64,000 nucleotides of DNA, taken from positions 12,307,923-12,371,922 of the forward strand of contig CP137683.1 of NCBI GenBank assembly GCA_037976565.1. Direction: 5' to 3'. The notes below the pieces were generated by a model, which was not told the DNA's origin, ran no database searches, and saw nothing but the letters and a program-made list of their open reading frames with translations. The DNA comes from Mesocentrotus franciscanus (lineage: Eukaryota > Echinodermata > Echinoidea > Camarodonta > Strongylocentrotidae). Below are positions 38,901-48,049 of this stretch, in pieces. Numbering within the stretch: the stretch's first letter is position 1; each line of letters begins with the position of its first letter. Position numbers and translations under genes: made by a program.

Positions 38901-41900
38901 TTTTACAACAATACATTGAATTGTTTGTAAAGGCTAAGGGTAATTAGTCCCCTACACACTTTAACCAACATGAATGGAGACAGAGCAACAGTAATTACGC
39001 TGAACATGATAGACTTAATCCACCAGGTTTGTGAACAGTTTTTATAAATTTTCTTTCAAGAATCAGACTTTGACTAATATAGCTTTTGTTATTGTCTAGT
39101 AGGGCATGAAAGATTTTCCAAAGGAATAAACTTTACAATGGAGATACCTCCTTGTGATTTGGGAAGAAAATCGTAGCCATTGCAAGTCTTCGGAGGCGGT
39201 GTGGCGCAATCAGATTGTAGTCTGATGTGTCAAAGTAGCTCATGCAAATTTAATATATTTGTTTTTGCTTAATGATAGTACATCACCACACCATCGAAAT
39301 CGGATTCCAGTCAGTCCTCATCGTCATCACCATCATCATCATCATCATCATCATCAAGTACCCTGCATCGATTGAGAAGAAAGAGCCCCCACTCCAGCCG
39401 GCGTATGAAGAGCAAGCCCCTGAAAAGCTTTCCCAAGTCGTCCTCCTATGCCAGCAAGGTCTTTAGTATGGTAAGTCTGGCCTAGTTTGTCATTGTTGTC
39501 ATTGTGAGATAAAGATGGAGATGATATCCTTGTGTGCCCAGGAAAGGGTGTGAATCAATGCACAACATGGACAGTAGTTATACCCCATAAAACCACATCC
39601 AAAAGTCTTTGATTGTTTTTTATGTATATCTAAACAACTCATTTCAGATTGTGTATTGTCTGATCGGTAATAGTTATAGATTTGCTTTAGCAATCTAAAA
39701 AAAAAAAAAAAAAATTTCCAAATATGTATTTTTGTGCTATTCGGCCAGATACACAGTAATATGGATAATAGCTCTTAGCAATGGGAATGAGGCAATAAGG
39801 GGAATGATAATTATGGTAAAGTTCCCATTAGCAACAGGGCAAAAATGTAAAGCTCTTTTCCCCTTTCACCTATTATTGCTCCTTCAGGTTAATCAAAACC
39901 AGGATAGCTTAAAGAAACCAAAGGTCTCCTCTCAGAGCACCCAGGGAACGTTGACACAGGGTAGTCCCTCCACACAGGTCGACAGCAGCTTGGAAGCCCA
40001 GGGGGAGAGCCAGGGATCTGTGTACCCTGCCTTAGCAGAGTGTTCCCTACCGGTGGAGAACGTGCTACCACGTCTGACGTCATCCATGTGGTAAGTTACA
40101 ACATGAAAGAATTTTGCCCGAAGCCCAATTAAGAGGTGTTGTAGTCGCGAAGGTCGTGGGTTTGATCCCTGACACAGCTCTAATGTCCTTTGGCAAGGCA
40201 TTAATCTTACATTTGCCACTCCAGACACAGGAGAGAAATGGGGACCTGGTAGGATAACGAAAGCCTTTGTGTTAGTAAATGCCATATGCCCTCACGATGA
40301 CCATATGGTAGGAATACTCATCAGAGAGTAGAGATGGTGCACATTGTGCGTGAATGAATCCTATGATTGGGGTAATAATATCTGTAAGGTGCTTACAGTT
40401 TTCGTATTATTAATTTAGAGTTGATATAATAAACCACTAAAAAAAACCCACTTGGGGCTTAATTTTACATGCAGATGAATGGCATGATTAATTTTGGAGA
40501 TGTGTTATGCTGTGTTATGCACTTATTATTCAAATGAAATTCATGTTTGTGCATTCAAGTGCATTGGTGAATATGCACTGCACTCGGGTTAAGCCACAAC
40601 AGAATAATGAACGATTTCTACCAGAGTAAATGTCAGATCACAGACAGAGAACATTTGATATCATTAGTTTTCTTGTTTGCCTTCTTTGTGCCAGGTCTAG
40701 AGGTCTAGGCCAGCTAGTCCGGGCCAGGAATATCAGGACCATCGGGACCTGTCCTCTCTCTCACCCATGCAGGTAAGAGATAGTCTATTTGGCGTAGACC
40801 CTCGAAAGTCACTAAATCACAATGTGGGTAGTGTGTTAATTGACCCTACCGCAAATACGAAGTTCGACAGGAGATGGCAACCTTCCTCCCACACTGCGCA
40901 GGTCAGCACATGCACAGATACGATACTGGGGAAGACGATAAGACAATGTTTCTTCCGGCTTCCAGAGAGAATGTACAGCAGTGTCGAATAATTCCTTATT
41001 TTACTAAACTATTATTCAGGTTTTCATGAACTCTTCCAATGGTTTGATGAGATCTATGTAGGCACCATCATAATCTGTTACTTATAGTTTATTGGTTCGG
41101 TTCTGAAACTATAATTTCCATTCAACTTTCCAGTTCTCGACCCATTATATTTGTATGGGAACCGGGAGTGCCTTTGCCAAATATACCCATGGCTTGTGCT
41201 GCCCTCTATGGCCAAACACTGTAGTTGCGATAGCAAGAATTGTTTATTGTTCACATGTGCTCTTTTTTAATGTACTGTTGTATAAGTGAGAACTCCTTGC
41301 AGACATTTCTTTTTATTTCATTGTTTTTACCAGAGCTTGTTTTAGTTGTCAAAGGATGTTTTGGGCCTTTGTAGAGTTAAAATGCAAACCATGGCCCCGT
41401 CTTATAAGCAGTTGTGATTAATCACCTGTAATCCAGCTAACAGTGGAAGTTACAAACTGATTCAGCCGAGGACACTGAGTCACGTCTTTCGGATGGTGAC
41501 GTTAAAGGTCGGTCCCCAGACGTAAATAATCATATCTGATTCATACACGTCTGTAAAATCCCAATACACACACACACACACACACACATAACTTCTTGCA
41601 TCAGGTATCAATCGCAATTATGTACATAACAGATAGGGGACTGCAAACTTGTGATTGATTATAGAGGACTTGCGGATCAATCGCAACTCTTTCTAAGACG
41701 GGCCGAATATCTATTTTATTAATTTTTTAGTTCCTGGTTAAAAGGAGATTCCTAGCATTCCACTATTTATTGTAAACACTTACTCTATAGAATTCAAATA
41801 CAATTTTATACCTAAACCAATGAATAACATCTCTTTAGAGAAATATTTCTTTTCCTCCATCTGCTCTGTGTCTGCTTTGGTGGTTTTGATTGATCTGAAT

Positions 41901-43904
41901 ACAAATTTCTTTATCAAAGTATGCAACTTGTTTCCTTTTGATTCTGTCAGGTTAAGTCACTGCCAATCAAGTCTCCAAAAGTCAGCCATCTCAAGACTGT
42001 CCTGTGCGCATTTCAAACAGAAAAGGTAATACATAGCTGCATTCACACTGCAAGTAAAAAAAAATCAATTTTAAACACAACGAAAAAACGAAATTAAAAA
42101 AAATCCACATCTGGGGTTTTTTTTAAAGTGGCTGCCGAAAGTTCACTGATTTTTGCAGTGTATATGCTTGCTATCGAAACTTTGGTACGATTCCTGTTTT
42201 TGATCGTGTGACTCTCCTTGATTCCTTGCAATCGCATGCAGAGCAGCGACAATTCGCGCATGCGCACAACTCGCCCCAAAAATTCAGAATGAACAAACAC
42301 CAACGTTTTATTATGGGGTTTTTCGGTAGTGTAAATGGGCCTCTAGAAACTGATCAAGCCTCAGGTGGAATACGCATGTTCATTTTATGATAGTCAAAAT
42401 CCAATTGGGTGTTTGATTTGATTACTCATGTAGTTAAGTTCATACTGGGTTTGTACAAAAATTGGAGAAATATCAGGATACCCATTTTTTATGTAAAAGG
42501 ACATTTTGATAGTGTTTATGTCTATAAATTTGAGGTAAAAGGGAGTATTATTTCATTATAAAGGAGGTGCTGTGTTTAAGAAATGGAACTTAATATTTGA
42601 ATTAGGAAGTGATTGATTTATTTCACTAGTCAGATTTGAATTTAAGCATGAAGAAGAGGTGATAAACAAGAAAGAAAATAAGAGGAAGATGAAGAGGATG
42701 AGAAGGAGGGATACTAAATATAAAAAGATACAAATACATGTATATTGTAGAAAAATGTGATTAATGTCCATACATGTATTTTACAAATCCAGCAGTTACA
42801 ACTCACGAAATATAGTGTTTTGGGGAATATTTTTGGCAGTTGCTTCCCGATATTTTATGAAAAACTGCTTGTTGTTAAAATTAAATTTTAAGACACTTAC
42901 AAAAAATTGGTGGTGATGTATACTGGTCGTTGATGTATACTACTTGTTGATTGATGGGATTATAAATTATTGCAGAAGGACAGACTTTGATACAAATCTC
43001 TATTTTTTTCTCTTCTTTTTTTAGTTCCCAGAGTCCAAAGGAACAGGAGTTGATTCACTTGCAAAGGCAGGCAGCAGTATAAAAGGTAAGAATCGTGATG
43101 AGGACTGTCATCTCTCTATTTTTTGTGAAGAAAGTTATTGCTTGAAATTATTACCTAGATGAAATATTTCCCACATAGCATTTGCACTTTTGAGGCTATA
43201 GACGACAGGATTTTCAGAGAAGAAAATGGATAAGCTTGAGTGGAATAAGGAAGAAGAGGAAAAGAAGACAGAATTAAAATTCTCCCTTGTTTAAAATGTT
43301 TTGCTGTTAACAACCCAGCTTAGAAGGGTAGGGATGGGGCCCCAAAGTATGCCAATGGCATTTGCTGTGGGCTTTCTTTTGTTGGAGATTGGGTTGGGTT
43401 TAGGGTATGGGTTACAATTGGGTTTTTTGAATTAAATTTGGGTAGGGTTAGGTTTAGGTTTAGTGTTTGATTTATAATTGAAGTGATTAAGTTGTTCAGT
43501 GTAGGAAATCAAAGGTAGAGGAATCATTATCAGAGTACATGTCATACAAAGGCGTGTTTATACCACCTCTCTGATGATTGTGCTTGTTTTCGTTGACAGA
43601 TGATGGCAGCTCAACGCCTCCAGGGAGACCAGCAGGTCAAAGGTCAAACACTGAAGCCACGGAGATGACCTCCTCCAAGGATTCCGGCAGCCTATCGCCT
43701 CCCAGGAGTCCTCAGCCAGTGCCTGGTAGTGGTCTCCTAGGACGACTTGAAGGTCTGGTGTCAGATTTCAAAGATGGTGCCCTTGATTCCCTGCCAGCAG
43801 CAGAGTTGTTCCAGGCTCATCAACATGTCAATAATCTGACGGACATTATCATGGATGCGCTTAAAGCCAAATGTCATTCACCTAGTATGGCAAAAGATGA
43901 CTGA
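14950..43904 (+). CDS. RIF1: RIF1, telomere-associated protein / replication-timing regulator (32 coding exons)
   Basis: Recognised by clear colinear similarity to vertebrate RIF1. Coding exons: 14950-15080, 16299-16463, 16924-17065, 17478-17575, 17963-18245, 18801-18939, 19387-19538, 19989-20121, 20469-20624, 21253-21369, 22146-22264, 22738-22821, 23155-23225, 24091-24271, 24746-24850, 25351-25500, 25998-26088, 27565-27713, 28175-28320, 29394-29642, 30113-30209, 31060-31344, 31911-32074, 32909-37242, 37770-38174 (or 38216), 38634-38831, 39279-39470, 39888-40090, 40695-40772, 41951-42025, 43025-43085, 43600-43904. Phases agree throughout except at two one-base breaks described separately. The start follows an in-frame stop (TAA 14926-14928). 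The product is ~3,085 residues, against ~2,450 in human. Residues ~1-985 form the alpha-helical HEAT-repeat domain (RALWCLAKQ, NEVNQGDSLEHDFSA, RLKLLMQP match vertebrate RIF1); ~990-2580 are acidic, Ser-rich and probably disordered, with many SQ/TQ sites; the rest is the C-terminal module. In the family RIF1 brings PP1 to chromatin, sets replication timing and favours end joining with 53BP1. It is nuclear. Confidence 0.95.
15288..15432. repeat. Inverted-repeat element in RIF1 intron 1
   Basis: It runs from gtcttataaagagttg to tacctctttataggtg. Inside are tgatatcaattaatca and cgcaaacttgcgatcgattg. The copy at 41393-41705 has the same layout (gtcttataagcagttg ... caaacttgtgattgatta ... caactctttctaagac), so this is a recurring foldback family. 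Confidence 0.55.
15982..16252. repeat. Palindromic foldback element, copy 1 (RIF1 intron 1)
   Basis: The two halves are imperfect reverse complements around 16110-16125 (taggtaggacaa ... ttgtcctaccta). Outer parts are aattcacccgttatgaata against gtcataacgggtgaatt. The left tip is ggccattttcgtaatgc. It ends ~45 bp upstream of RIF1 exon 2. The second copy is at 21402-21613. Confidence 0.75.
16490..16815 (+). mobile_element. tRNA-derived SINE in RIF1 intron 2
   Basis: The head resembles a tRNA: A box TGGTTCAGTGG at 16504-16514, B box GGTTCGAATCC at 16548-16558, and an acceptor-like stem (gttgtgg against ctacaac). The anticodon stem no longer pairs well, so this is a SINE rather than a tRNA gene. 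The tRNA-unrelated body contains cctttggcaagacgttaatc, a segment shared with the elements at 40130 and 47300. It ends in a short gatgatgatttt tail. Confidence 0.75.
20940..21045. repeat. GAT/GAG trinucleotide-rich tract in RIF1 intron 9
   Basis: Imperfect gatgat/gaggag low-complexity sequence. Confidence 0.7.
21402..21613. repeat. Palindromic foldback element, copy 2 (RIF1 intron 10)
   Basis: It shares gttgttaggtaggac, gtttgtcctacct, aattaatgtatgcaatt and gaaatacaatta with the element at 15982, and ends in attacgaaaatggtc, the inverse of the first copy's left tip. Part of the left arm is missing (internal deletion). Confidence 0.75.
23339..23878. repeat. ~540 bp terminal-inverted-repeat element, copy 1 (RIF1 intron 13)
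   Basis: The left end is taaaggtactatgtcccatt. The right end, reverse-complemented, is tttaaagatactatgtccct followed by tttgcagcc, so the terminal inverted repeat is about 27 bp. A similar element in opposite orientation lies at 51974-52487. The 79-codon ORF inside is only weakly preserved in that copy, and I do not regard it as a gene. It looks like a non-autonomous DNA transposon. Confidence 0.8.
24903..25068. repeat. Foldback element with GGGCCC tips (RIF1 intron 15)
   Basis: The left arm is gggcccgttgcctaaaactt then accattaatggtaactttgcc. The right arm reads, inverted, gggccccattgtataaaact then agcattgatggtaactttgcc. Arms are ~40 bp. Outermost bases at the right end are CCAGGGCCCC, like the elements at 4699 and 57853. 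Confidence 0.7.
26128..26211 (+). mobile_element. 3' remnant of a non-LTR retrotransposon ORF2 (RIF1 intron 17)
   Basis: A 27-codon frame followed by TAA reads IRSAESMSTFMSALKTFLFP and continues to the stop. This pattern (IRS...S...F...LKT.LF) is typical of the extreme C-terminus of CR1/L2/Jockey-like reverse transcriptase ORFs. Nothing upstream of it is preserved, so this is a 5'-truncated fossil. Confidence 0.55.
26257..26381. repeat. Foldback element (RIF1 intron 17)
   Basis: The arms ggcattagtaagaattaccc ... aaggtacctttggaacagtc and gactgttttgaaggtacc ... gggtaattttactaatgcc are inverted copies of ~45 bp. The loop contains cacgcccaaggcgacaacc. It sits just downstream of the retrotransposon remnant. 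Confidence 0.7.
26787..27146. repeat. 40-bp minisatellite, ~9 units (RIF1 intron 17)
   Basis: Near-identical 40-bp units combine ggacatgtaggtgtgat, a variable (gta/cta/ctt) triplet, tggcac(a/g)gctcttg and tctcct. The repeats are contiguous with no spacers, so it is not CRISPR-like. Three units equal 40 codons, which is why both overlapping minus-strand frames stay open; those ORFs are artefacts. Confidence 0.95.
27765..28135. repeat. Imperfect (ATC/CAT)n tract (RIF1 intron 18)
   Basis: About 370 bp of interrupted ATC/TCATT repeats between exons 18 and 19, ending about 40 bp upstream of exon 19. ORFs of 144 and 202 codons across it are composition artefacts. The longer one includes the true exon 19 in frame. 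Confidence 0.85.
28425..28555. repeat. Inverted-repeat element (RIF1 intron 19)
   Basis: gtgcattagtgaaaatgca at the left is matched by an inverted version near 28533-28556 (tgcatatcactaatgcat). The left half resembles 40553-40605 (gtgcattggtgaatatgcac ... ttaagccacaacagaataat), so it belongs to a dispersed family. Confidence 0.5.
30779..30945. repeat. Dispersed repeat fragment (RIF1 intron 21)
   Basis: ggttgattccagacataaac and the following aatcagatttg resemble the segment near 41510-41545 (ggtcggtccccagacgtaaa). It is probably a fragment of the same interspersed family. Confidence 0.4.
34401..35010 (+). other. RIF1: RIF1 exon 24: seven AT-hook-like motifs
   Basis: In the disordered region (about residues 1633-1836) the reading frame contains RRRGRPRK, RRRGRSKL, RRRGRPRK, RQRGRPQK, KKRGRPQK, TKRGRSRK and RKRRRPRK, separated by about 27-43 acidic, Ser/Gln-rich residues. 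R-G-R-P flanked by basic residues is the AT-hook core, which binds the minor groove of AT-rich DNA. Four motifs keep GRP; the others are GRS or RRP variants. The regular basic-hook/acidic-linker alternation suggests internal duplication. I do not recall such an array in vertebrate RIF1. Confidence 0.75.
37770..38651 (+). other. RIF1: RIF1 PP1-docking module (GILK + RVSF) across exons 25-26
   Basis: GILK (38118-38129) matches the [GS]IL[RK] PP1 motif and is preceded by MYSPTASPTS, like WSPLASPSTS before SILK in vertebrates. RVSF (38640-38651, within SRRVSFAD) matches the RVxF motif and is also nearly identical to vertebrates. In between is a Ser/Pro stretch. The sequence needs a one-base frame change between ~37830 and 38060 to connect the conserved start of exon 25 with GILK. 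Phosphorylation of the Ser/Thr next to these motifs by CDK/DDK is known to release PP1 in the family. Confidence 0.85.
38175..38633 (+). other. RIF1 intron 25, probable GC-AG intron
   Basis: Exon 25 can end at CAAG|GCAAGC (38174), an otherwise near-consensus donor with GC, giving SPSPSSK joined to SRRVSFAD. A weaker GT donor, AAT|GTAACA at 38217, is also in frame and would add 14 residues. Acceptor is aacaacag at 38633. Confidence 0.5.
39314..39357 (+). repeat. Coding (TCA)n poly-serine tract in RIF1 exon 27
   Basis: Exon 27 contains a near-pure TCA/TCG run encoding about 14 Ser with one Pro, between the RVSF motif and the CTD. It is in frame in the real gene, unlike the other CAT tracts here, so length changes would alter the protein by whole residues. 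Confidence 0.8.
40125..40420 (+). mobile_element. SINE (RIF1 intron 28)
   Basis: It has a B-box-like ggtttgatccc at about 40159-40169 followed by taatgtcctttggcaaggca, as in the SINE at 16490. The body reaches aggtgcttacagttttcgta followed by an ATTA tail. The A box is eroded. Confidence 0.6.
41393..41705. repeat. Foldback element interrupted by another repeat (RIF1 intron 29)
   Basis: The outer arms ccccgtcttataagcagttg and caactctttctaagacggg form an inverted repeat related to the element at 15288. The middle (about 41450-41590) carries gccgaggacactgagtcacg, a gacgttaaaggtcggtccc block and a (CA)n run, which looks like a SINE fragment inserted into the foldback. Confidence 0.6.
43383..43475. 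repeat. Degenerate telomere-like TTTAGGG/GGGTTA words (RIF1 intron 31)
   Basis: gggtttagggtatgggtta and gggtagggttaggtttaggt lie in the last RIF1 intron. The units are irregular, so this is low-complexity G/T-rich sequence rather than a clean interstitial telomere. Confidence 0.45.
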
Positions 43905-44430
43905 GGTCAGAGGTGAAAGCCTGAAGTTTCTGTTCTCCAAGGCTCATCAACTGGTCAAAAAAGGTCATGTGTCATTCACTGAGTATGACAAAAGATAACT
44001 CGGGTCAGAGTTTAAAGGTCAAACATTGGTAGTGTAAGGCTCAGTGGCTGGTTGACAACCTGACAGATATCATGGATGCTCAAGAGGTCAAATGTCATTC
44101 ACCGAATATGACAAAATACAGTAACTGAAGTTAAAACGTCGGTTTTGTCTGAATATCATTGGCTTGATGACAATCTTAACAGAGAAGGTCATAGATGACA
44201 GAGGACAAATGGTGAGGTTAGAGGGTAGAGGTCAGAGTTGAAAGGTCAAAGCATTTCTTTATTTCATCCTTACTGCCATGTGAAAAACTTGACAAGATAC
44301 AATCAAGGATTCATCAAAGCCCCTGCATAATTTCTTTACCACACTGAAAAACAACAAGGTTAGAGCTGAAGGGTCAGAGTATTTCCAGGCTCATTTTGCA
44401 TGTGAACAACCTGATGGACCGAGAGAACAA
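43811..44430 (+). repeat. Diverged tandem array spanning the end of RIF1 coding sequence and its 3' UTR
   Basis: The last ~125 bp of coding sequence (from ccaggctcatcaacatgtca through the stop at 43902-43904) recurs downstream. Copies begin near 43935 (ccaaggctcatcaactgg), 44036 (aaggctcagtggctgg ... gacaacctgacagatatca), ~44150, ~44270 and 44384 (ccaggctcattttgcatg ... gaacaacctgatgg). The gtcattcac...tatg(a/g)caaaa block is kept in the first three. Spacing is 101-124 bp. The downstream copies are non-coding. Confidence 0.75.
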
Positions 44431-44753
44431 CCGAGGATTTTTTTTTTTGGGAGGGGGGTCTCTGTGTGATGTTGGAAATCTTCAGCATAGATATCATGAT
44501 TGCTTTGAAGACTGGCTGCTCTTTTATGAATCTTTCCAAATTTGATCATTAGAGGTCAAGTTTAAAGTCGAATATAGGTCAAAGTACATGTATGCCATTG
44601 AGTGTAATACAAAGACCCCATTCTCATCATGCCTCAATTTTGCAAACATCGAGGATGAACGAAATAGTTTTTATGTAAAAAATTACAGAGGTTGTTACAA
44701 GGTTCATTTGCCTTTGATCTGTTTGTGATTTACACTTACTATTTTAACTTAAG

Positions 44754-44759
44754 AATAAA
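44754..44759 (+). terminator. RIF1 polyadenylation signal AATAAA
   Basis: First AATAAA after the RIF1 stop, giving a 3' UTR of roughly 870 nt. Confidence 0.6.
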
Positions 44760-44779
44760 GCTTGTATTTGATGGTGATT

Positions 44780-47120
44780 TTCTGTGACGTTATTACTGGT
44801 ATTGTTTATTAGAGCTTTTATCATTATTTCTTTTTTACAACACCTAAAAACTCTTGCGGAGTTGTTGTCTATTGCGTAGTGAGTAGTTGAGAATAGATGG
44901 TACTTCTTTTTCCTCCGTTTTTTCTTTTAGAGATACATATGAAATTAAATGTTTTAGTGTTAACGTTGATATGCAATTACTTTTCTGCTTCTATGAGATG
45001 CCAATTTGGTGACTTTTGTAAGGTATCACAGATTTTTCTAGTCTTGTTATTTTTGCCTTGCCTTTACTCACGGACATTGACATTAGGTTACAGTTTTCAC
45101 CTCCTATTTAAGCAGTACGATATGTTGGTGTTCTTATTAATGTTATTGCAATCATATGTAATTAATTTTTGCGATGCTTACATCATACGGTTGCATCTGC
45201 TTTGTACTGTAATTTAACAGCAGCTTCATGTATTATTTTGTGAGAACTCTTGCATATACATTGTAATTAATTTTATATTTCATGGACATTCAGTGTGAAA
45301 TACATTATGTAACATTGTATTATATAATCATGCATTCAGCCCTTTCCAAAGAGGCAAATTCTTCTACAAAAATGATTCCATTGTATTTATTATATGTGTC
45401 AGTTGTTTTCAGGTGTTGTAATTTATTTATTGACTGAATTGTTACTATTATATGTAGTTTATGTAATCTGTTTGACAATGATTAATGAACATCCTTAAAG
45501 GCATTGTTTTAACAATTAATACCAAATCTGAGATGCATGGCCCTATGTGTTATCAGCGTCTGTGATATGGTGTTATATTGAAGCCCTAAACAAATTGCAC
45601 TTCAAAATGATCATGAAGTGCCTCAAATAAGTAAAAATCTTTGAGTGACTGGTTTTACCCTACTCATTTTCCCCAATAGACTGTTATAAAAGCCGTTGGA
45701 ACAACGGTTTTTGAAATTTCGAATTCCAATCATAAATATCTTGATAATCAGACGGGCAATCAGCTTGTAAACGTCATGGAATTCCTGACTGACCTAAAGG
45801 TTTATAATTATGATTGCAGCATGAGCTAAACAGATCTCACAGTTTTACTGGTGCATTATAACTTTGCCCATAATTGATGACACTCAGAATTTGTAATGAA
45901 AATTTATAACTGTTTATTGCTGGTGTACAAGTACATTAGGGTTGAATGATTTTTATGATTTTGTATATTGAAGCCATGAATGTTAATTTGTAAAATCTAA
46001 GGGCAAATTTAAAGTTTAAATGTGTTTTTAAGCGAGGAAACTCATTTGATTGAAGTTGATTAATCTTGTGACTGTACTGTGATATGGATTGAATTCTGGT
46101 GCTCACATATACCAGCAGCTAATATTATACATGCACATCCCTCGTACCACGGCTCATTTAATGTTAATATATTTATTTATTTAGCTCTGACCTTTTCTCT
46201 GGCAACACTTGCTCTGGGCTTTACATGTATTTAATCAAAAATGGTTTAGGGTTGCATTTAGGTTTTAGGTTAGGTTTAGGAATAGCTTTGTTTTAGGGTT
46301 AGGTGCAGTGTAAACAATACTTCTGTTTACAGAGGCTCTTTTAGGATTTGGTGTTGTATAAGTGCGATTTTCTCACAGCGATATTAAAGTATTTCATTGG
46401 TTTGTTTTTCTTCATCAGAGCTATTTTGGAGCTTTTGAGAGTTAAATCACTCACCGTTCCTGTGTATTTTTTTTCGCTGGTTAGGTGTTGTGTTTGGTCC
46501 AGGCTTGAAGTTAAGAATTTCGGTAAGTGTAGGATATTGACCACAAAGCAATTTTAACTTGAGCATGTGTCCTACAACGCTTGTTAGGATATGAATTAGT
46601 TTTGCAGTTTGAGTATGACAGGCATTTTCCTTAGACCCCAGCCCGAGCCATCTCGGGCCTTGTAAAAGATCGCACATTGTTAATTGTTAAGCCCAAAATT
46701 ATGATAGAAAACTGTTCAATAGTGTGTTTACATAATTTTATATTGCCAGTGATTTGATGATGTAAAGCGCCCCTTTTTGTAAATAATTTGTACTATAACG
46801 ATTGACAGCGCTGATTTCTTGTAGACTAAAGTTTTTTAATATGTGACCTAAGGATGGTCTTGCGTTGTAGGCAGGTGAATGTCATTTTATATTGATGTCA
46901 AATTATGAGATATGAAAGGATATTAGTGTTCTATTAAGAAAAAGTTGTGGATGGTGTTATTTTTAAGAACTCTTTCAATTTGAGATGTTAATAAAGATAT
47001 TCTAATGACAAAGAAAAAATATTTTGTGAGGTGATCATTTTTTATTATGTTTGAAATTGGTGCTGTAAAGTTGAACTGTAAATTCAACAAGGAAAATATT
47101 ATGCTGCAGATAGAAATCAT
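44780..47120. other. Intergenic, AT-rich; telomere-like words at ~46230-46311
   Basis: No gene seen. gtttagggttgcatttagg and ttttagggttaggtgcag are short degenerate TTAGGG-like words. The convergent neighbour's 3' end is ~8 kb away. Confidence 0.45.
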
Positions 47121-47124
47121 TCCA

Positions 47125-47350
47125 TAATAATAATAATAATAGGCATTTCTATAGCACCGTCTATCTAGATAATTCTATTCCGAGGCGCAAATATTATTAC
47201 CCCGGCTTTAGCCTAGCTGCCGTTTCTACAGCGCTCCAGCATTTCAAGGAATTAATTCCTGCCAGGTACCCATTAACATCACCTGGGTTGAGTGTGGCAA
47301 ATGTAGATCAATGTCTTGCCAAAGGACATTAGTGCCGCGGTAGCCATGGC
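47125..47350 (-). mobile_element. SINE, minus orientation, with (ATT)n tail
   Basis: On the minus strand the body contains gccaaaggacattg-type sequence (plus: gtcttgccaaaggacattag), shared with the SINEs at 16490 and 40125. It ends ggtgctatagaaatgcctat followed by ATT repeats, a typical SINE 3' tail. Confidence 0.6.
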
Positions 47351-47669
47351 CAGTAGAAAAGGGGGAGGATTTCTCTCTGTAAATCTGTTACTAGGTTCTA
47401 AACCTCATGAGCACAACTTCAGAAATGGTGGTGGTGATGGTGAGGATGATGAGGGCGATTGCGAAGGTGGTGGTATTTACCCGTCGCCTACTGAATTTTC
47501 CCATTTCCGTAGACTTAACAGAGGGACCACCCGGTTCCCGTAGCCAATGGGTTAATTCTGATTGAGGCTACCTTGGATATACAAGATGTTGTAATTGTCA
47601 TTATTATAATTATTATTATGTGATAATGGAGATGATGATACTGATGGTCATGAGCACAACTTCAGAAAT

Positions 47670-47957
47670 GATGATGGTGGTGGTGGTGGTGGTGGTGGTG
47701 GTGGTGGTGGTGGTGGTGGTGGTGGTGGTGGTGGTGGTGGTGGTGGTGGTGGTGGTGGTGGTGGTGGTGGTGGTGGTGGTGGTGGTGGTGGTGGTGGTGG
47801 TGGTGGTGGTGGTGGTGGTGGTGGTGGTGGTGGTGTGTGAATGGTGGTGGTGGTGGTGTAATGGTGGTGGTGGTGGTGGTGGTGGTGGTGGTGGTGGTGG
47901 TGGTGGTGGTGGTGGTGGTGGTGGTGGTGGTGGTGGTGGTGGTGGTGGTGGTGGTGA
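47670..47957. repeat. (GGT)n tract, ~280 bp, with duplicated flanks
   Basis: Nearly pure GGT repeats are interrupted once near 47834-47860. The left flank (catgagcacaacttcagaaa) also occurs at 47405, and gataatggagatgatactga occurs on both sides (47622 in a longer form, and 48003). The large Val/Gly/Thr/Pro/His open frames here are artefacts. Confidence 0.95.
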
Positions 47958-48049
47958 TGATAAACAAGACATCGTCGTTGTTGTTATAATTATCATCATG
48001 TGATAATGGAGATGATACTGATGGTCATGATTACAATGATAAAGATTTG

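Larger units (their letters stand above)
40020..42025 (+). other. RIF1: RIF1 conserved C-terminal DNA-binding domain (exons 28-30)
   Basis: Exon 28 ends VYPALAECSLPVENVLPRLT then SSMW; exon 29 gives RGLGQLVRARNIRTIG then, after a one-base correction, DLSSLSPMQ; exon 30 gives VKSLPIKSPKVSHLKTVL. These match the vertebrate RIF1 CII region, which resembles the RNA polymerase alpha-subunit CTD and binds branched DNA. Exon 29 lacks one base at ~40744-40746 (GGG where GGGG would restore the frame); as written, the frame would run to TAA just after exon 30. Confidence 0.85.
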
